A DNA stretch of 46,103 nucleotides from Chara braunii (taxonomy: Eukaryota > Streptophyta > Charophyceae > Charales > Characeae): assembly GCA_003427395.1 (NCBI GenBank), contig BFEA01000890.1:279711-325813 (forward strand), in the 5' to 3' direction. The position numbers and the translations under genes are program-made. Below the pieces are notes generated by a model that saw only the letters and a list, made by a program, of their open reading frames with translations, was not told the DNA's origin and searched no databases. Positions within the stretch are counted from its first letter, which is position 1. The number at the start of each line of letters is the position of its first letter. This document shows, one piece after another, positions 30,813 to 43,595 of this stretch.

Positions 30813-31928
30813 GCTACTTATGGCAACCGCGATCATGGATGGCAAGATCACGACAACGAGTACATTAATGAGACAAACGAACGTCTTGCCGAGCAGTTCA
30901 ACCAGCATAGTGGGGGCGAGGACTTGGTATGAGCGTGGTGGGCAAGGTGACTACCACATGGAAGCCGCCACAACCACGATGACCAACACACACAAAATAA
31001 CGATTATGGTGAGCGGGAAAAAGGCCACCTTATCCATGGCTTTGCGCACCTCCTCCCCCACTAACTCACTCTCTGTTGGTCTAACACCAAAACTACTTCC
31101 GCCATCCTATTCACCAGCCTCCAAAACCCCAGTTTAGCACTTTAAATTGCTCGATTCTATCAAGAATCGAGTAAGATATCAGTTTTCTCGTTCCTTCGAT
31201 ACTCCACTCCCCATATCTCCGCGCACCTCTTCTTCTCACTAACTCCTAACTTACTAATTAACTACTAAAACTAATGCCAGATTTGGATTCGCCTGCCTAA
31301 AAAACCCCTACGTACCATCTTTCCTTGTCAAAATCGCTCCTCCATTCGAGCCAATACTAAGCTTCTTCCTCCCCCGCCATCTTCTCCCGTCACTCCGCCA
31401 TCGACCACCTTCGACCTGTATGCACCTGGCGTGATTCTGCGCAAGGGTTCATCCCCCCTTTTCGTGCCTTCGAGCTCCCCCCTTCTTCGCATGTATCGCG
31501 GCGCAAAACTCCGCCTGATTCATTTCTTTTTCCTCTGTTTCTATTGCCTCTGTGGCCTTTCCCATCACGCCCAGGCTAGTGCTGTGTAATAGAGTCGTCC
31601 GCTGCCCTCGCTCCCTCCGCTGTCTCCTTCATTGTCTACTCGCGAACGCACCTTGCGCCCTTTCGTGCCCGGTTCATTGTCTTAGCACCCGCCAAGCTGA
31701 GCTGCCTCGGCCTTTCCTCCTCAGCTGCCCGTCGCCCGTCGTCTCTCGGCTACTGCCCAACGCTCCGCTCCACTGCCTCCACCCACGCTGTTCCCGCTTT
31801 GCCTTGCCTGCTCCGCGCTGCCTGCCCAGCCAGCGTCCTCGGCTGCCCGTCGCTTCTCACCTGCACCAGGGCTTGCAACCCGCCATCCCTTATCTCCGGC
31901 TAATGCTGTTTCTCAACAGCGGCCGACT

Positions 31929-32747
31929 GTGCAACACCCGTCCCCACAGCAGCCCGATAAACAGCTCAACCACTTCACCTATCCTAGGGGAAACTCCAGA
32001 GGGAACCAGCTACTAGACGGTTCGATTAGTCTTTCGCCCCTATACGCGGGCCCGACGGACGAGTTGTACGTCAGTATCATGAAGTGCCCCCGCACAGTTC
32101 CCTCCGGCCTGTTCTACTCAGGGGAGTTTTCCACCGCCTCAGGCTCCCGACAGGCAAGCTCCCACAGCCGGGGGCGAGGCCCTTCCTGCAAGCCTAAACA
32201 TGGGCCTAATAGGATAACCGGGCGTGGTGCAGATCTTGATGGTAGTAGCAAATATTCAAATGGGAACATTGAAGGCCGAGGTGGGGGCAGGGTCCTATTT
32301 GGCCAGTCCGCCTGGGCAAGGTGGCTTCCGCCCCGACACCCTCTGACCCGCTGTGGCAAGCACAGTACCCCGTTCATTCGGGCCTCAATGGGCGTGCTCA
32401 CACTCAAACCTCCTGCAACAATTGGTGGGGAGTGGACGGTGCGCCGCAGCTGGCCCCGCCATCCAGCCTTTTCTCCTGCACCGTGGGCCTACCCGAAGGG
32501 TGCACACCCAAGGTCCCCAACTGCCGCGACGGCGATTTGTGCCTGGCAATACCGTAACAGAGCCCGGCGTGTCGGTCCTGACGTCGGTCTCGGAGCCGAT
32601 CACCGAGTCAAAGCAATAAAAATAAAAGTAAGAGTTGCCCCCTCCGTCGTCGACGTTTTGCTCGCGCCGCTCATCTGGGCGGGGCACAACTCTCACCCGC
32701 AAGTGCGCCGTCAACTCCAGACAAGGTCGTACAGGCGTGGCTTGTGA
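31929..32747 (+). other. Long open frame in the 3' LTR, probably non-coding
   Basis: A 272-codon frame is open here and a 305-codon counterpart at 44771-45688. It runs against the element's transcription, is rich in Arg, Pro, Gly and Ser, lies in GC-rich sequence and overlaps other open frames. No domain is recognised. Openness is most easily explained by composition. Confidence 0.25.
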
Positions 32748-32782
32748 GAAACACGACAAATACCCTTGTATTTGGTACGACA

Positions 32783-35001
32783 GTCGACCCGGACTCTATT
32801 AAAGGACGTCCTCGTCGCACCAAGTATTTCTATTCAACTATAGTCTTCCGAAGAAGTTCATGATAACTCCCTCGAGTTCTCAACTTCAACTAAAACGGTC
32901 GCTTAGTTGTATCAACACTAGACCTCGTTTCCCTAAGATAATTCGTGCAGAAGTCAAAGGTCGAAAATACCATTCAATTCCTGATTAGAAATAGGAATCT
33001 ATAACAGGCGAGTAATCGGCTAAACACAAACACTCCTCCATTTCTAATTCAACAAAGTGGATAAACCCACTTTCCACCCACTATAGCCACGGACGGGGAA
33101 TCATCCAAAGCCAAACTTAGGACTACAACACTTCCGGTCTCTTTGAGTGATATTTTGTCGCGTCGGGCACCCTGATCATCCTACCACATGCTAGAACTCA
33201 AATTCAATGGCTGGTCAAAATTTAGGATTTCGATCTTTATTTAGACTCTTTTCTTTTTCCACACCAATTACTTAAGCTCAACCGATCTATATACTTTTTT
33301 AACCAGCTCTCTTTCAAAACAACTTCATGATGGGATTTATCCAGATACCTCAATCTTTCAGCTAATCTATAAGATTAGGGTGTCTGACTTTATCACTTAT
33401 ACCACAAACGTATCTTATGGGCAGGGCCCTCGTTAAGCCCAGTCCCACAAGGCATTATTACCATTCAAAGTCACTCACTTCACCAACTCATCAAAGGTAT
33501 GGGCGGTGATATTCACTTAGTCTTTCAAAATAAAGAAGATTACCCCTCTTCCCCATAAATCCTACCTTTATGAGTGAGATCCTTCACTTTTGTCACACAC
33601 TTTGCTAATCTCATTCACAAGTTTTGCTTCGTTGACAAACTCTCAGAATCCTTTCCCAAATAAAAATCAACGCCACTTTCAATCAATATAATAGCCGATT
33701 GGAGGGTCTCGTGACCAGGCCGATCCTTCCTGCCGTAGACGACACTCCCACCGGCTATTAGCACAAACTTTAATTTATCTCAATGAGTCTTAATCATGGA
33801 AGTTCCCGTCACATACTAGACCGCTTGTGGCCCATAACAAGCTGAATAAAAGACTTACAACCAGCCTTACCAGCTTTTACGTGACTACGCAAGCGGGGAT
33901 GCCGAATTGAACGGATCTTTCCCTACCCCCTGCCACACACAAAACCACCCGGGACTCTCAGGCACTGGCCGGGTAAGGGCTTTCTTACATGACAGGTTTC
34001 CCTGCCGCAGATGACACGCTTACTGGCAGTTGAGGCCCTGCAGAGTGGAACTGCCGATTTGGCAGGAGATAACACTCTAACTCCATAAAAAAAAAAATTA
34101 AGTCACCCCCTTCTTCTTAAGTGTGAGTCTGCCATAATAATTTTTTTTTTTTATTCCTTCCACTCTGAAGGAGAATCACCCATAAAAATCTCTCAGCCAT
34201 CCTCCCACTCATGGATGGATTTGTTTATAAAACCTTAAAACATTCTTCACTTGACAATAAACCCCAAACTTTGTCAGACCGCCGTTGGGCATAACCTCTC
34301 TGTTACTATGATTTTCTGGACTCTTTGAGCCTTCGTGAAATATCCCACAAAAAATCACGCTTTCTTCACTTCACCATTAATTGAAGTAATACACAAAAAG
34401 CCTCACAAGGCCACTTTGATGAGAACGTCAATGACAACCGAAACACGCACGATCCTGCAACCCGAGGGAATCAAAACTCATACAAAAAAAAAATAATTCT
34501 AAAAAAAAAAATCACGTCATCCCAAGTCTCATATCCTTACAAATCTCAACTCTTCACAAATTCATATCCCACTCAACAAAAGACCTTGTATAGCGTATCA
34601 CATAGGTCATATACACAAAATAATATCAAATGTCCTCGCCTGAATTGGGTATGCGTTTAACGTACAGACGTCAATTTCTTAAAAGATCTCCACTCGTATT
34701 TGGCAAAGCTAAGCCAGCTTAAAGAGAGGATAATCAGATCCAAAATATACGCGTAACCCCAAAAGGTAGAAACACACCCTCGATATCAAAAATATATACA
34801 AGAAAGGACCTATGTCTCATGAAACTCATAGGCTTGGAAGCAAAAACATCATAAGCAGATAATCGCTCATTAGTTCTATCAATCGGGCCTACCGCACTGT
34901 CATAGCCTTTCAAGTGTCTATTTGTTAGTCACTTAAGATCGCTGACACCATTCTCATCTAGGCAAACAACCTCACCCCTCAATTCCTTTCTTTGCCATCT
35001 T
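32783..35001 (-). other. Element 2 interior, 3' half: no coding signal
   Basis: AT-rich sequence of 2.2 kb between the gag knuckle and the 3' LTR. I looked for protease (D-[ST]-G), RT (YxDD) and integrase motifs on the minus strand and saw none, nor any long frame. A and T runs occur near 34086, 34140, 34485 and 34501. A polypurine tract beside the LTR is not evident. Confidence 0.6.
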
Positions 35002-36049
35002 ACATAATCGAGGGGTATGACCAGTCTTCCCACAACAAGTACATACTATACTCGCCCACCGTTCTCGCCCTCTTCAGTTCCTTCGTCCAGTTCGATTTAT
35101 AGCCGACGATGTTTCTTTGTCGTCACACTCCTTACTAAGATCAGATGCAGTGTGCGGCAAGGTCATACCAACTTCTCCCTGAACTCTTTGATCCTCTATT
35201 CCTTCCTCGTTTGGAGCGTCAAGCATCCTCTCACATGTATGAGCTACATCAACTCTCACTCTAGCTGGTATCTCTTTCCTCTCACCTCCCGACTCATTTT
35301 TTTTCCCTCTGCTCCACCTGTGATTTCGCCTGACGATCTCAAAGCCCTTCTGAGTTCCATCTTTCTTAGCATCAGGGGTGCCTACTGCTGCATCATTCGA
35401 CCCCGAGCTAAGTCTTCTCACTATCCAACGCCTTCCTTCTTTTCCTCGCTTCCCGCAGCGTATGACAGATATACTGGTCGAAATCCTCCTGATCAAGGTT
35501 CTCTCGGATCTTATCCCATATTAGTCTCCCCTCTGTTCCACGAATCAAATCACGTTGTTCTGCATTCGTGAAGTTCATGAGGAAGACCAAGCATTTGTCA
35601 TGTTCTGACAGTGCCCCGACCTTACGCGATGCGCGCTCATACTCTGCCAGAAAGCGCCCTACTTACACATATCTATACCGGTCTATCTTCTCAAGATCGT
35701 CTTTGGTTAGTTGTTCCTCACCTAGCCGGTACTTATTCCACATGTCATCATAGAACCTGTTCCATGACGTCCCTGCCCTTCTAATCAACCCACTAACTTC
35801 CCCCTGCAGACTTACCTGGATATACTTTACAACCTACTTCAGCATCTGCTCCTCATTCCATTTGCAACGAGCTGCTATCTGCCCAAACTTTTCGAGGAAG
35901 TTAGAGACATGATAACCCTTAAAGAAGTCGATCTCAACCTTGGGCAGGTTGTCTCGCTCCCAATCTCGCATACCCAGTAGAGAGGCAAGTTCCTTGACCC
36001 CAATCTTCCCTTGAGAGTCCTCCATCTCGAGCTCCCTCGACCCCATCAC
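35002..36049 (-). pseudogene. Element 2 gag with CCHC zinc knuckle, decayed
   Basis: From a possible start at 36049 one frame runs to about 35408 through a gag-like helical region (motifs DFFKGYHVSNFLEKF, SWNRFYDDMW and CLVFLMNF), interrupted by in-frame TAG near 35835 and TAA near 35665. After a frameshift between about 35496 and 35408, a basic, Glu/Arg-rich segment continues to 35074. One more TGA follows, and then a perfect knuckle C-X2-C-X4-H-X4-C (CTCCGKTGHTPRLC, 35002-35043). The order and spacing match Gag, the structural RNA-binding protein of LTR elements. No protease follows. Gag of this element is dead, so mobility would have needed another element's proteins. Confidence 0.75.
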
Positions 36050-37697
36050 CTGCTGAACAACAACGAGCGGTGTTAGGGTCGAGATTCGAGGGAAGTTACG
36101 CCACTAAATCTAATGCAGAATATATCCCACTAAAGTTGCTCTGATACTCATCACGAGAGCACGCGTAAACACCTATTCAAAACAGTGGCGATACCGAAGA
36201 GGGTCTTTAAACAAATTATTTTTCTGAAATAAAACATAAATACTCACAATTAAGCCCTTCAAATCATAACTCAAGCATTAACCATTTATGGTTTTTATTA
36301 TCAAGGAATGACACAATATACATATGTCACATAAGTGGTACTCCAAACATGACTCAAAAATGCAGTACAACCCATGATAAATAACATATACTTACCACAA
36401 TAATCATAACATAATAGGCACAACTAATTAGCAAGGGTTGTAACTGAAGATTTCGACAAAACTTTATGACCAATAACGTGAAGCCAACTCAACTGCCAGT
36501 CATATAACAAGATAACTCTCAATGACGTATTTCCATATTCTATAAGGCTGGAATAAGACTAGCAATGAGTAAAATAACATGATACAATTGTTACCCCTTC
36601 AACTCTGAAGCAAAGCATATATTATGGAGGGGCGGTGTAATCCTCGTAAGACAACATCTTGACTCCTTAGCCCCTCTCTAAAGATTAAGCCTCACCACAA
36701 CCATCTTTGATTTCAGCGCTTGCACCTCACCGAATCTTATCATGGTCTGATGGACAACCCCATTCATACTTGTCAAGGCAGCGAAGAGCGAATTCGTACC
36801 TTCACAAATATGGTGGACCTACTTAATGGGAGACGAGCCTAGGTCGCTACCCCAGAACCGCTTTCACTAAGCACTAGTTGTTCCACTTGGCCATTACAGT
36901 TTCGGCAAGGCAACAAGCCCCTTTCTCTCTTCTCAACAGATAATGTAGTTACTCTCCTATTATAGGAAAGATAACAACACCCCACTAATGGACCAGGAAC
37001 ATAATTCCGGCGTGGGTCTCACTATCATGAGACAAATAACTGCTTCCTTAAGTTTTAACAAGGGAGTAACAATTCCAGAATGCTCTTCCACTGAGGACAA
37101 CTATACCCGCTGACTTACTCCCTTGAGGAAGAACCACCTTCCACAGGAATGAGCCACCCCATTCACCTTGGTCCCATGCCAGATGTGGGTTTCATGCAAA
37201 GTCTATGTTCTCTCAGAAAGACAATCATACATACGTCATCAATCATACATCAAACAAAATACAGAAAAACACATATATGACATCAATCGGTCGTTACACC
37301 TAGACAATCTGCTAGGTAACTCGACTCACCACCAACTGCTACTGTCAAGGATTTAGGCAGACAGTATCTATCATACCATAATTCAGTCTGAACTCAAGAA
37401 AATATTTTCGTCATTAAACCTCTCACCTCGCGCTTATCAATCATTCCCTCAATCATGTTGCTCACATATCAGAAGCCCCCTCAAAAGCAAAACTCTATAG
37501 ACTAGGGGAGAGCGACTCGGCTTGACTTCTAATATTAAGCACTTTACATTTAGGTCACAGTCTTAATACACTTTCACTGATAGTCAAGGTATCAAGCAAT
37601 CGACCATATACGTCTAACAAAAACTTCTCATTTTGCCTAGTTCTCACTTTCTCATACCCGGATATTGTTGCACCAGGGACAACGGCAGGCAATCGTT
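36050..37697 (-). other. Element 2 interior, 5' half: untranslated region
   Basis: AT-rich sequence of 1.6 kb between the primer-binding site and gag. No long frame or repeat is recognised. It is the place where the packaging signal and 5' untranslated leader of the element would lie. Confidence 0.5.
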
Positions 37698-37716
37698 ATC
37701 CCCGGCAACGGCCCTA
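37698..37716 (-). promoter_or_regulatory. Element 2 primer-binding site for tRNA-Asp
   Basis: Two bases inside the LTR the minus strand reads TAGGGCCGTTGCCGGGGAT. This matches the plant tRNA-Asp site TGGCGCCGTTGCCGGGGAT at 17 of 19 positions, the mismatches being positions 2 and 4. This fixes the element's orientation as minus and supports a plant-lineage host. Confidence 0.8.
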
Positions 37717-40314
37717 CCTGTCGGGCGCATCGATCCGGCACCGCACGTGACAGCGCAAGATCCTCTAGGCCGCGTCACGCTGGAGTTGGACCAACCTCAT
37801 CGCGAACACACAAATGGAGCTTCCTTAGGCCGCTCCGGCCAAGTGCGCCACCCATACCTCTCGCGAGCCCCTACGACAGGATAGGGTCTACGCGAGACAC
37901 AACTTACCTCCACCTTACGGGAGCTGTCACCTCCCTTCGGTAGGCGTATCCCCGCCGAGCTACCAGTCCACAGTACGAAAGTTAATCAGTTGCAATCGCA
38001 GAGGTGGACCAGCCGAGGGCGTTTCTCGTTCGCTGTAGCATAGAGGGTACGCGCGGTAATACGCCTATCGGGCCCGCACGTGAACCGACATCTTGGGGGG
38101 CTGAAGTCCCAAGCATGGCTCGACGTCAGTCGACTAGGACGCATCCCACACACCACACGCACACCATTTTACGAACACAAAAATAAAACACGCACACATA
38201 CACATACACGACACAGCACAACGCGAACAACGCGACATAAACAACGCGACAACGCTCCTAGTCGCTCAGTAGCCGTCCCATAACTTTCCGACGCGGACCT
38301 TCAGATAGGCGTTGTGCGCGAAACTTAGTATAAAACCGCGAGGACGCAGGGCTAACTCATATCGACTCGCAATGCAGGCGTATGCAAACAGTCGCAATGA
38401 TGGCGTACTATGTAGTACCCATACTCATGCGGTCCTCGTTAATATCGAGGGTCGCATTCGACACTCAAGTATTGGCTGACACGCACCTTGAGGGTTAATC
38501 TCTCGACCCTGGACAACCGCCCTGCGCGGTTGAATACCACACACCTTCTTCTGCACTCTGTGCAGAGTGGGCGGTACACAGGTCCATACCTGTAGTGGCA
38601 GTCGTTTCTTACTGCCCTTGAAGTGACTCTCACTCCGGGCCTGGGCGGAAGTCAAGGGGTTTGACTTTGACGGCTGCCACGGACTACAACGTCCAACTAT
38701 AAAAATTAACAAGCAAAATCATCCAATAAATAGATAACCATCTCACCACTTATATATCAAATCAGATATCGAGATAACAACAAAAGAAGGGGAGACATAG
38801 ACCCATCAGATATGCAGATCGTGCGACACATGGTTGTCATTCTCACTGCCTCCAAAGTATGACCCATATACCAAGCTCCAAAATACTAACCTGCATAACA
38901 CACAGACACACACAATAACCACATTCCCATACACTAATGTGGTCAACTTTACTGTTCCTTGTAACTCACATCATGCCTCACACACTCAAGCCCCAGTCAT
39001 AATTCAACTTTCCATAAATCTCATAAGTTCTTTGTAATGACCATTAAAAGAAGTTCGGTTAAAACCCTCAAAGAAACATATCAAATCATAGGGGCTAAGG
39101 CAGACAAGTTGAGGTACAGGTGTAAGCAAAGTTGTGTCATGAGCCGATACGTCGGCGATCAACCAACCAACTTGTTATCAATTATAACAGAAGATGACCC
39201 TCAAGGGATCAGCTTAATCTAGTCCGGATCTTGAATCAAAACGATCAAGAAGACCTGTAACACACGACAAACCAATCTCCAAGCTAAGATCATAAGTGTA
39301 CGGAGAATACAACTCGATAACACATCCTCACTCAAAATCTTCCTACAAGCTAAGCCTAAGTCTACCTCTAAGCCAGTGCCTAAGCAAAGGTAGACCAACT
39401 GCAGAATCTCCCCTTTTAAGGGTGGATCGCCAGAATCGCCACCTGTCAAAATATAGTCTGTCTCCTTTAAACTAAGAAAATTTCGGCAGCGCTTCCCGTA
39501 CGAAAAGTGTCTTTCCAGAATTTATACAAGTCCATATATGAAAGCATGAATAATCTCTAACTCAAGAAAGTCAAATGTTTTCTATCTCCCTCAATTAGTA
39601 AAAATTTGGGCAGCACTCCCTTTAGAAAATGAGACTTCCTTGATTTATACTATCTCAGATTTGAACTCAGAATAACTCGAGTTTCTGTCTAGACAAAATT
39701 TAACAACTCCTTAGATTTGTAGAAATTTTAGCAACACTCCCTTTGAAAAAATGCTAGTCCAAGATTTATACAAAGCTGAGTTCAGAACTTGAACCTAACT
39801 TTGACTTCTCAAAGTCCAATTTTGTCTAACTCCCTGAATTAGCAAAAATTTGGGCAGCACTCCCTTTAGAAAAGGAGACTTTCCAGATTTTTACTAAGTT
39901 TGATATAATGAAAAGACAAGTTGAACTTTGACAAGTCAGGAAATGACTAACTCCTTGGATTTGTAGAAATTTTCGCAGCGCTTCCGGTAGAGAAAGCAGT
40001 TTGCCAAGATTAATATAAAGCCAAGTATAAAACATTATCCAAAAAAATGCAAGAATTGACCTAAGTAAAAAAAACTATCATTGAAAATGCAGGAATTGAA
40101 ACTAACTCCTATCGCTCTAACACGAGGCGAGCAACTACAGCAACTACCTGTCAAAGTGAAACTCAGACCAAGTAGTAGCCTCACCCAGTCACATGTATGC
40201 TAAACCACAAAGATAAGTACTCTCGTCATCCCATAGTATACCTGAACAAATAATAGTTCATGATCTTTCAATGCTTTATCCCCTTATACCCTGCTTACAC
40301 AAGGCATAAGGTCA

Positions 40315-41205
40315 GGCCACCCAAACTTATGGAATAAATCTAACTTAACCAAAGAGTATACACAAAACAGAGTGCACAACTACTTCTCTCTTCTTTGGGC
40401 ATGTAACTAGACAATCCCAGTCGCCCTGAACTGTTTAAATATCCCAACTTAAAATAATTATCTGACCTCAGTCTTATAAGGTTGCATATTACTGAACCAC
40501 ACTCAAGTTCAGTCTGCCTCATCTTACCATCAATTTATTCTTAATTAATACTCTCTTCAGTTCGTGATACGGCTACAGTCGAACCACCTAAACTTATAGA
40601 ACAGTCTGATTAGATCGTTCTTAAATAGAATAGTAATAAAGTATAGCCAAGTTATAACCATTGGGTTCCAGCATGTGCGAGGCTTTGAGCAAGACCCCTT
40701 GAACTTACAGAAGGATCTAACTCTCTGCCAATTTAATTTCTCTCTTAGCCATCATGTGTGTGGCATCGAGTCCGATCCCCTGAACTTACAGAAGGATCTG
40801 CCCCTTTTGACATGTTATTTCTTCAAAATAAAGAGCAGGAAGAGACTGAGCCACCTGAACTTATAGAATTGCCCAGCCCCCTCGTTCAGGAACAAGGAAA
40901 CTTAAGAAAACCCAAGAAACAAGGTAACTCAGGGTACCTAAACTTATAGAGCGCCCTGAGCTCTTGAAAATCAAACACAATCAAACCCTCGCAAGTTAGA
41001 GCAGTCAGACCACCTAAACTTATAGAACAGTCTGATCCTTCATGCAAACCACAACACCGGATCTCCCCAAACTTATGGGGACTTCCCAGCCTCCAGAACA
41101 ATCAGACCCCCTTAGCTTATAGAAGGGTATGACGCTTTATGCAAACCAAAATAGAACATAGCACTGGGTCTATCCAAACTTGTGGAGACTTCCCAGCCTT
41201 AATGA
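40315..41205. ncRNA. Array of conserved-loop hairpins, 5' LTR copy
   Basis: Partner of the array at 27485-28360. Stems include TCAGAC (41005-41010) with GTCTGA (41030-41035), where the other LTR has TCAGGC with GCCTGA, and CTCAGGG (40928-40934) with CCCTGAG (40954-40960), perfect here but mismatched in the other LTR. If transcription starts near 42300 on the minus strand, the array lies in the element's leader RNA. Confidence 0.5.
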
Positions 41206-42329
41206 CCCAACCAAACTTTAACGCAATACTGCTTCCTGTCCTGCCCTTTCCCAGATGCAATCTCTTTTACAATCTGCTTTCAGTCAATCAATAAAGTTGA
41301 AACAGACATTTGCATGCATTCCTTTACTTAGCCTGAATCAGCGTCCTGAATGTCAAACAAAAGTTAAAATAAGGCTGCACACCATATTCTCAGTCAGAGA
41401 TGCAATAATAAATACCGATAGGGGCTATAATCTGGGTTTATAGCGGGAAAGCAATAGTTACCTCTCAGTTCCCTGCCTCCAGAACTACTCCTGAGTTCCG
41501 GCAGAGCTCCCGCAATCGGTGGGCTGACACCCCACAGAGTCTTGCTGCGGTCCTACGAGTTGCAATCCCGCCTGCCGCCTTCCTCTCGTAACCAGGATTA
41601 GACTGAGATTAAGAAAGACAGGAGGAGGGGTTTCAGACTCTCGAGATACAAGAGAGGGACATACTCAACTCTAAGGAGAGGGCCTTATTATCTTTAGCCT
41701 CCTGAGGGCCCTGCAATAGTGGCCAGTATACACATCAGTCCGGTCAAACTGAAGTCAACCTGCCGAATAACCTCTTCTGACGAGCCTCCGATCCGCAACA
41801 GTACCTCTCATACTCAACGAGCCTGTGGATGAGCAGCACGGCAGTGAAGCAGCGAAGCGCTAGGACACACGGACAACCCGGTCACCCCGCACAACAACTC
41901 ACCGTCCCGCAAAGAACTACATGCTGCACAAGTGAGACGTTGGCAACAAAGCAACGACGCAGTGCAGTTCAGGAAGTCCACGCATCCAAACACGGAGCGA
42001 AGCAGCACACGGCCAACTGACACCACAATTGAAAACCGCAGACTTTCGGCTCCCACCTCTTTTTGACCCTCGCCGTTCCTCCCGGACACACTGTAACTCT
42101 TCCTTGAATGAAGGTCACTTTCACATAAATAGCAACGACAGCCCAGACTTAGCAGTGAGTATGCAGTAACTATTCAGGGAACGCAGCAACCGGCTATATA
42201 CTGCGAGAGCATGGTAAAAGCATGGCAATAACGATGATCAGTCAAGAACAGCCGCACTCATCGTAGTTCTTACAGCACCTGCGAGCGGCGAAGCCTGTTG
42301 AGACTGCTGCCACTCACCAACAGTCGGGG

Positions 42330-42337
42330 CTTATATA
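42330..42337 (-). promoter_or_regulatory. Candidate TATA box of the element 2 5' LTR
   Basis: TATATAAG on the minus strand within TGTATATAAGCCCC is a strong TATA-type match. Start of transcription near 42300 would give a U3 of about 3.4 kb and an R-U5 leader of about 4.6 kb. This is inference from the motif alone. Confidence 0.45.
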
Positions 42338-42498
42338 CATGCGGAGCCAATTTTGGAAACTCACACAATCTGTCGGTGAGCTCTCTCATTACCTCCGGCT
42401 ATCCGCCACCTCCTACAACTGGAGAATCAACACCGTGGGTGATGCCTAGGCCTGCAACCTCGTAGCCAGCCCGTTCCTGCGCCTACTGCACCCTGCTA

Positions 42499-42606
42499 NG
42501 CTGGCNGCAGTCTACAAGCAGCCTAGGCNCCTTACTGACNGANCNGCCGACGCTGTAGTCCGTTGCTAGGCCTAGNTACNCCNCATGCGCAGACTANGGT
42601 AGGCCN
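42499..42606. other. Eleven isolated N bases (5' LTR copy)
   Basis: N at 42499, 42506, 42529, 42540, 42543, 42545, 42576, 42580, 42583, 42597 and 42606, each exactly 12836 bases from its counterpart in the other LTR. Confidence 0.9.
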
Positions 42607-43563
42607 ATCTCCCTCGGGCTTGCGACCCGTTCCTTTGCAAAAATGGCGATCCCGAATCAGCAGCCCGGTCGTGGCATCTACCCAATGGAAATCTTCATGG
42701 CGAGCAGGTAAGTCTCCAACTTCTGCGCCCTGCGTGCCTCCTTCATCGATAGACTGGGCTTTACATCGCTAAACAGGTAAGTCTCTAACCTTGCGACAGT
42801 CCTCACGCTATTTCCTACTATAGGCTGAGCAAATTCGAACGAATCTCCTGCGAGAACCGGGCCGATACGCTCCCTTCCCCGTCGAGATAGTCCTCCTTTT
42901 CCCGCCAAATCACCGCTAAGTGCAGCCTGGTGAACCCGATACTCAAGCAACATACGAGGTCCGTTGGGTGGCACCACCCCAGTCCTACTTCCTTCTCTGC
43001 CTCGGTGAGTAACCTCACTCTCTATGTGAGGATACTCGAGCACTTGGGTCTATCAAAGTAGTGACGACTACAATCGAGCTAAGGGGGCTGTCACCACTGC
43101 GTCGAGAAGGCATTCACAAGGGAGGTCTGGCAGGCAGCATCGATAGCTCTGAGGAGAACTTCGAAACGGATCCCGCTATCGGATGGCTCGGTTAGCCTCC
43201 CGCCTCTACAATCTGTCAGTAGAGGTCATGACGGCGTGTCGCGCTCCGTTCGACAGGTAAGCTTTCGACCCGTAGCTGGTCTCACATCACTCCCTCGCTA
43301 GGATGGGCGAAATCAAATGAATCCTCAGCTAACATATGGCCAGATACATCCACTCCTCTCTATGTATGGGGCCAAGCCATCACCTCCTCAACTTAAACCG
43401 CTACTCTCCCGATTACCCAAACGTATGATCCGCCATGGCCGTTAGGCTCGCTGCCCGTTCAACCCCCCCCCTTTTTTGAAAGCGGATCAACCTGCCCCGA
43501 AATTGGGGAAGGTACATTCCCTGCTTGTACCCGTACCACCTTTGCTTTCATAAGGTGAGTTCA

Positions 43564-43595
<32 letters not shown>

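Larger units (their letters stand above)
24891..32782 (-). repeat. Element 2 3' LTR (7892 bp)
   Basis: Aligned to the other LTR it lacks about 60 bp near 32637 and six bases near 32770. Long stretches (about 25815-26705 and 26800-27465) appear identical to the other copy, whereas other parts differ every 20-40 bases. The left 3.5 kb is AT-rich and the right part is GC-rich, so the LTR is itself a composite. Confidence 0.88.

Noticed and set aside
31929-32747. Protein-coding gene in the GC-rich end of the element 2 LTR
   Set aside because: It runs antisense to the element, three overlapping frames are open, composition is biased and no domain is recognised. It is kept only as a low-confidence open frame.
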